From Candidatus Dormiibacterota bacterium (lineage in GTDB: Bacteria; Chloroflexota; Dormibacteria; Aeolococcales; Aeolococcaceae), in assembly GCA_019236085.1 (NCBI GenBank), contig JAFAJR010000100.1, forward strand, positions 1 through 6,688: DNA of 6,688 nt, read 5' to 3'. Shown here one piece after another: positions 6,091-6,688 of the stretch. Under the pieces are notes generated by a model. The model did not search any database, was not told the DNA's origin, and saw only the letters and a list, made by a program, of their open reading frames with translations. A program made the position numbers and the translations under genes. Positions within the stretch are counted from its first letter, which is position 1. The number at the start of each line of letters is the position of its first letter.

Positions 6091-6688
6091 CCTGCCACAG
6101 GCGCTGCGCCGCCACAGCATCCTGGGCCGGCCGGCTGGGCATCCCCCAGCGCTTGTCGAGGAAGTAGCCGCCGCTCATCCCGGTCACCTCGTCGCTGTCA
6201 GCCAGCCAGACAAGGGTTTCAGCACCCTTCCGTGGTGACCTGGCGAAGGGCCGGGCAAGGGTCATCATCGCAGCCATGGCTGCGCCGTTGTTGCGGTTGA
6301 AGCCCGTGGCGACGAAGCCCGGATGCACCGCGTTGGCGGTGACGCCGGTGCCTTCGAGCCGCCGCGCCAGCTCCACCGTGAAGAGGATATTGGCCAGCTT
6401 GGTCTCCCCGTAGCGGGCGAAGCCGCGGCTGCGATACGAGCGTTCGGCGGCCAGGTCGTCGAACGGGATCACCCGTCCCTTGTGCGCGTCCGAGGTGGTG
6501 GTGATGACGCGGGCCGGCGCACTCTGCACCATCCGCTCGAGGAGCAGCGTGGTGAGCAGGAACGGGGCCAGGTGGTTGGTGGCCCAGGTGAGCTCGACGC
6601 CGTCAGCGGTGATCCGGCGGGTGGCGAAGATTCCGCCGGCGTTGTTGATCAGCACCTGGATCCGCTGGTAGCGCTCCAACAGCTCGGC
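6053..6688 (-). CDS. Short-chain dehydrogenase/reductase, retinol dehydrogenase-like (N-terminus beyond right edge)
   Basis: The last 211 residues of an NAD(P)-dependent SDR oxidoreductase. Numbering from the window edge, the visible classical motifs are NNAG at 15-18, the structural Asn in TNHLAPFLLT (N38), the catalytic Ser in TTTSDAHK (S66), the catalytic Tyr and Lys in YGETKLAN (Y93, K97), and HPGFVATGF at 122-130. The pattern NHLAPFLLT plus the C-terminal VTGMSGGYFLDKR resembles the retinol dehydrogenase 11-14/WWOX-like group, whose bacterial members act on varied alcohols and carbonyls; the substrate here is unknown. The nucleotide-binding TGxxxGIG motif and about 75-80 residues lie outside the window. 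The TTG at 6679 is inside the Rossmann fold and is not the real start. The gene ends with TAG and overlaps the coiled-coil gene tail to tail. Confidence 0.9.
   Translation of the reverse strand, partial: AELLERYQRIQVLINNAGGIFATRRITADGVELTWATNHLAPFLLTTLLLERMVQSAPARVITTTSDAHKGRVIPFDDLAAERSYRSRGFARYGETKLANILFTVELARRLEGTGVTANAVHPGFVATGFNRNNGAAMAAMMTLARPFARSPRKGAETLVWLADSDEVTGMSGGYFLDKRWGMPSRPAQDAVAAQRLWQVSEEQTRSAAPA

Noticed and set aside
1..6688. CRISPR array, tRNA/rRNA, insertion sequence or phage attachment site
   Set aside because: No spaced direct repeats, cloverleaf-like stretch, transposase or flanking terminal repeats were seen on reading the window.

Overview
The window comes from a high-GC bacterium with short intergenic gaps, GTG as well as ATG starts, and several 4-base stop/start overlaps. 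This fits an actinobacterium or a similar high-GC lineage (for example Chloroflexota or Dormibacterota-like). Nothing here fixes the phylum.

Left part, minus strand (1-1523): an M20-family metallo-dipeptidase reads leftward and overlaps by four bases (GTGA) the GTG start of an enolase gene. Only the first 44 codons of enolase are inside the window. The dipeptidase seems to be transcribed from a promoter with a TATTCT -10 box just before its ATG, probably as a leaderless message.

Centre, plus strand (1630-5534): four tightly packed genes for cell-surface proteins. Two are TadE-like minor pseudopilins that keep the prepilin-peptidase signature (Gly, cut, then Glu at +5). The third is a large Tad/TadG-like protein with one N-terminal membrane segment and about 630 exported residues. 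The fourth is a small single-pass membrane protein with a Thr/Ala/Pro-rich stalk and a compact C-terminal domain with four cysteines. The junctions are ATGA, a 1-base gap with a strong Shine-Dalgarno, and GTGA, so this is almost certainly one operon. All four exported parts have an even number of cysteines (4, 6, 12, 4), which suggests disulfide-stabilised surface domains. No Flp major pilin, TadA ATPase, TadB/C platform or prepilin peptidase is present, so the trio either relies on machinery encoded elsewhere or does something other than build a classical Flp pilus.

Right part (5535-6688): after an 82-base gap comes a cytoplasmic coiled-coil protein of unknown function with a strong Shine-Dalgarno. 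Its 3' end overlaps by 38 bases the end of a convergent short-chain dehydrogenase/reductase gene that runs off the right edge.

The most interesting part is the surface-protein operon, especially the unassigned exported regions of its third and fourth genes. The remaining genes are ordinary metabolic families.
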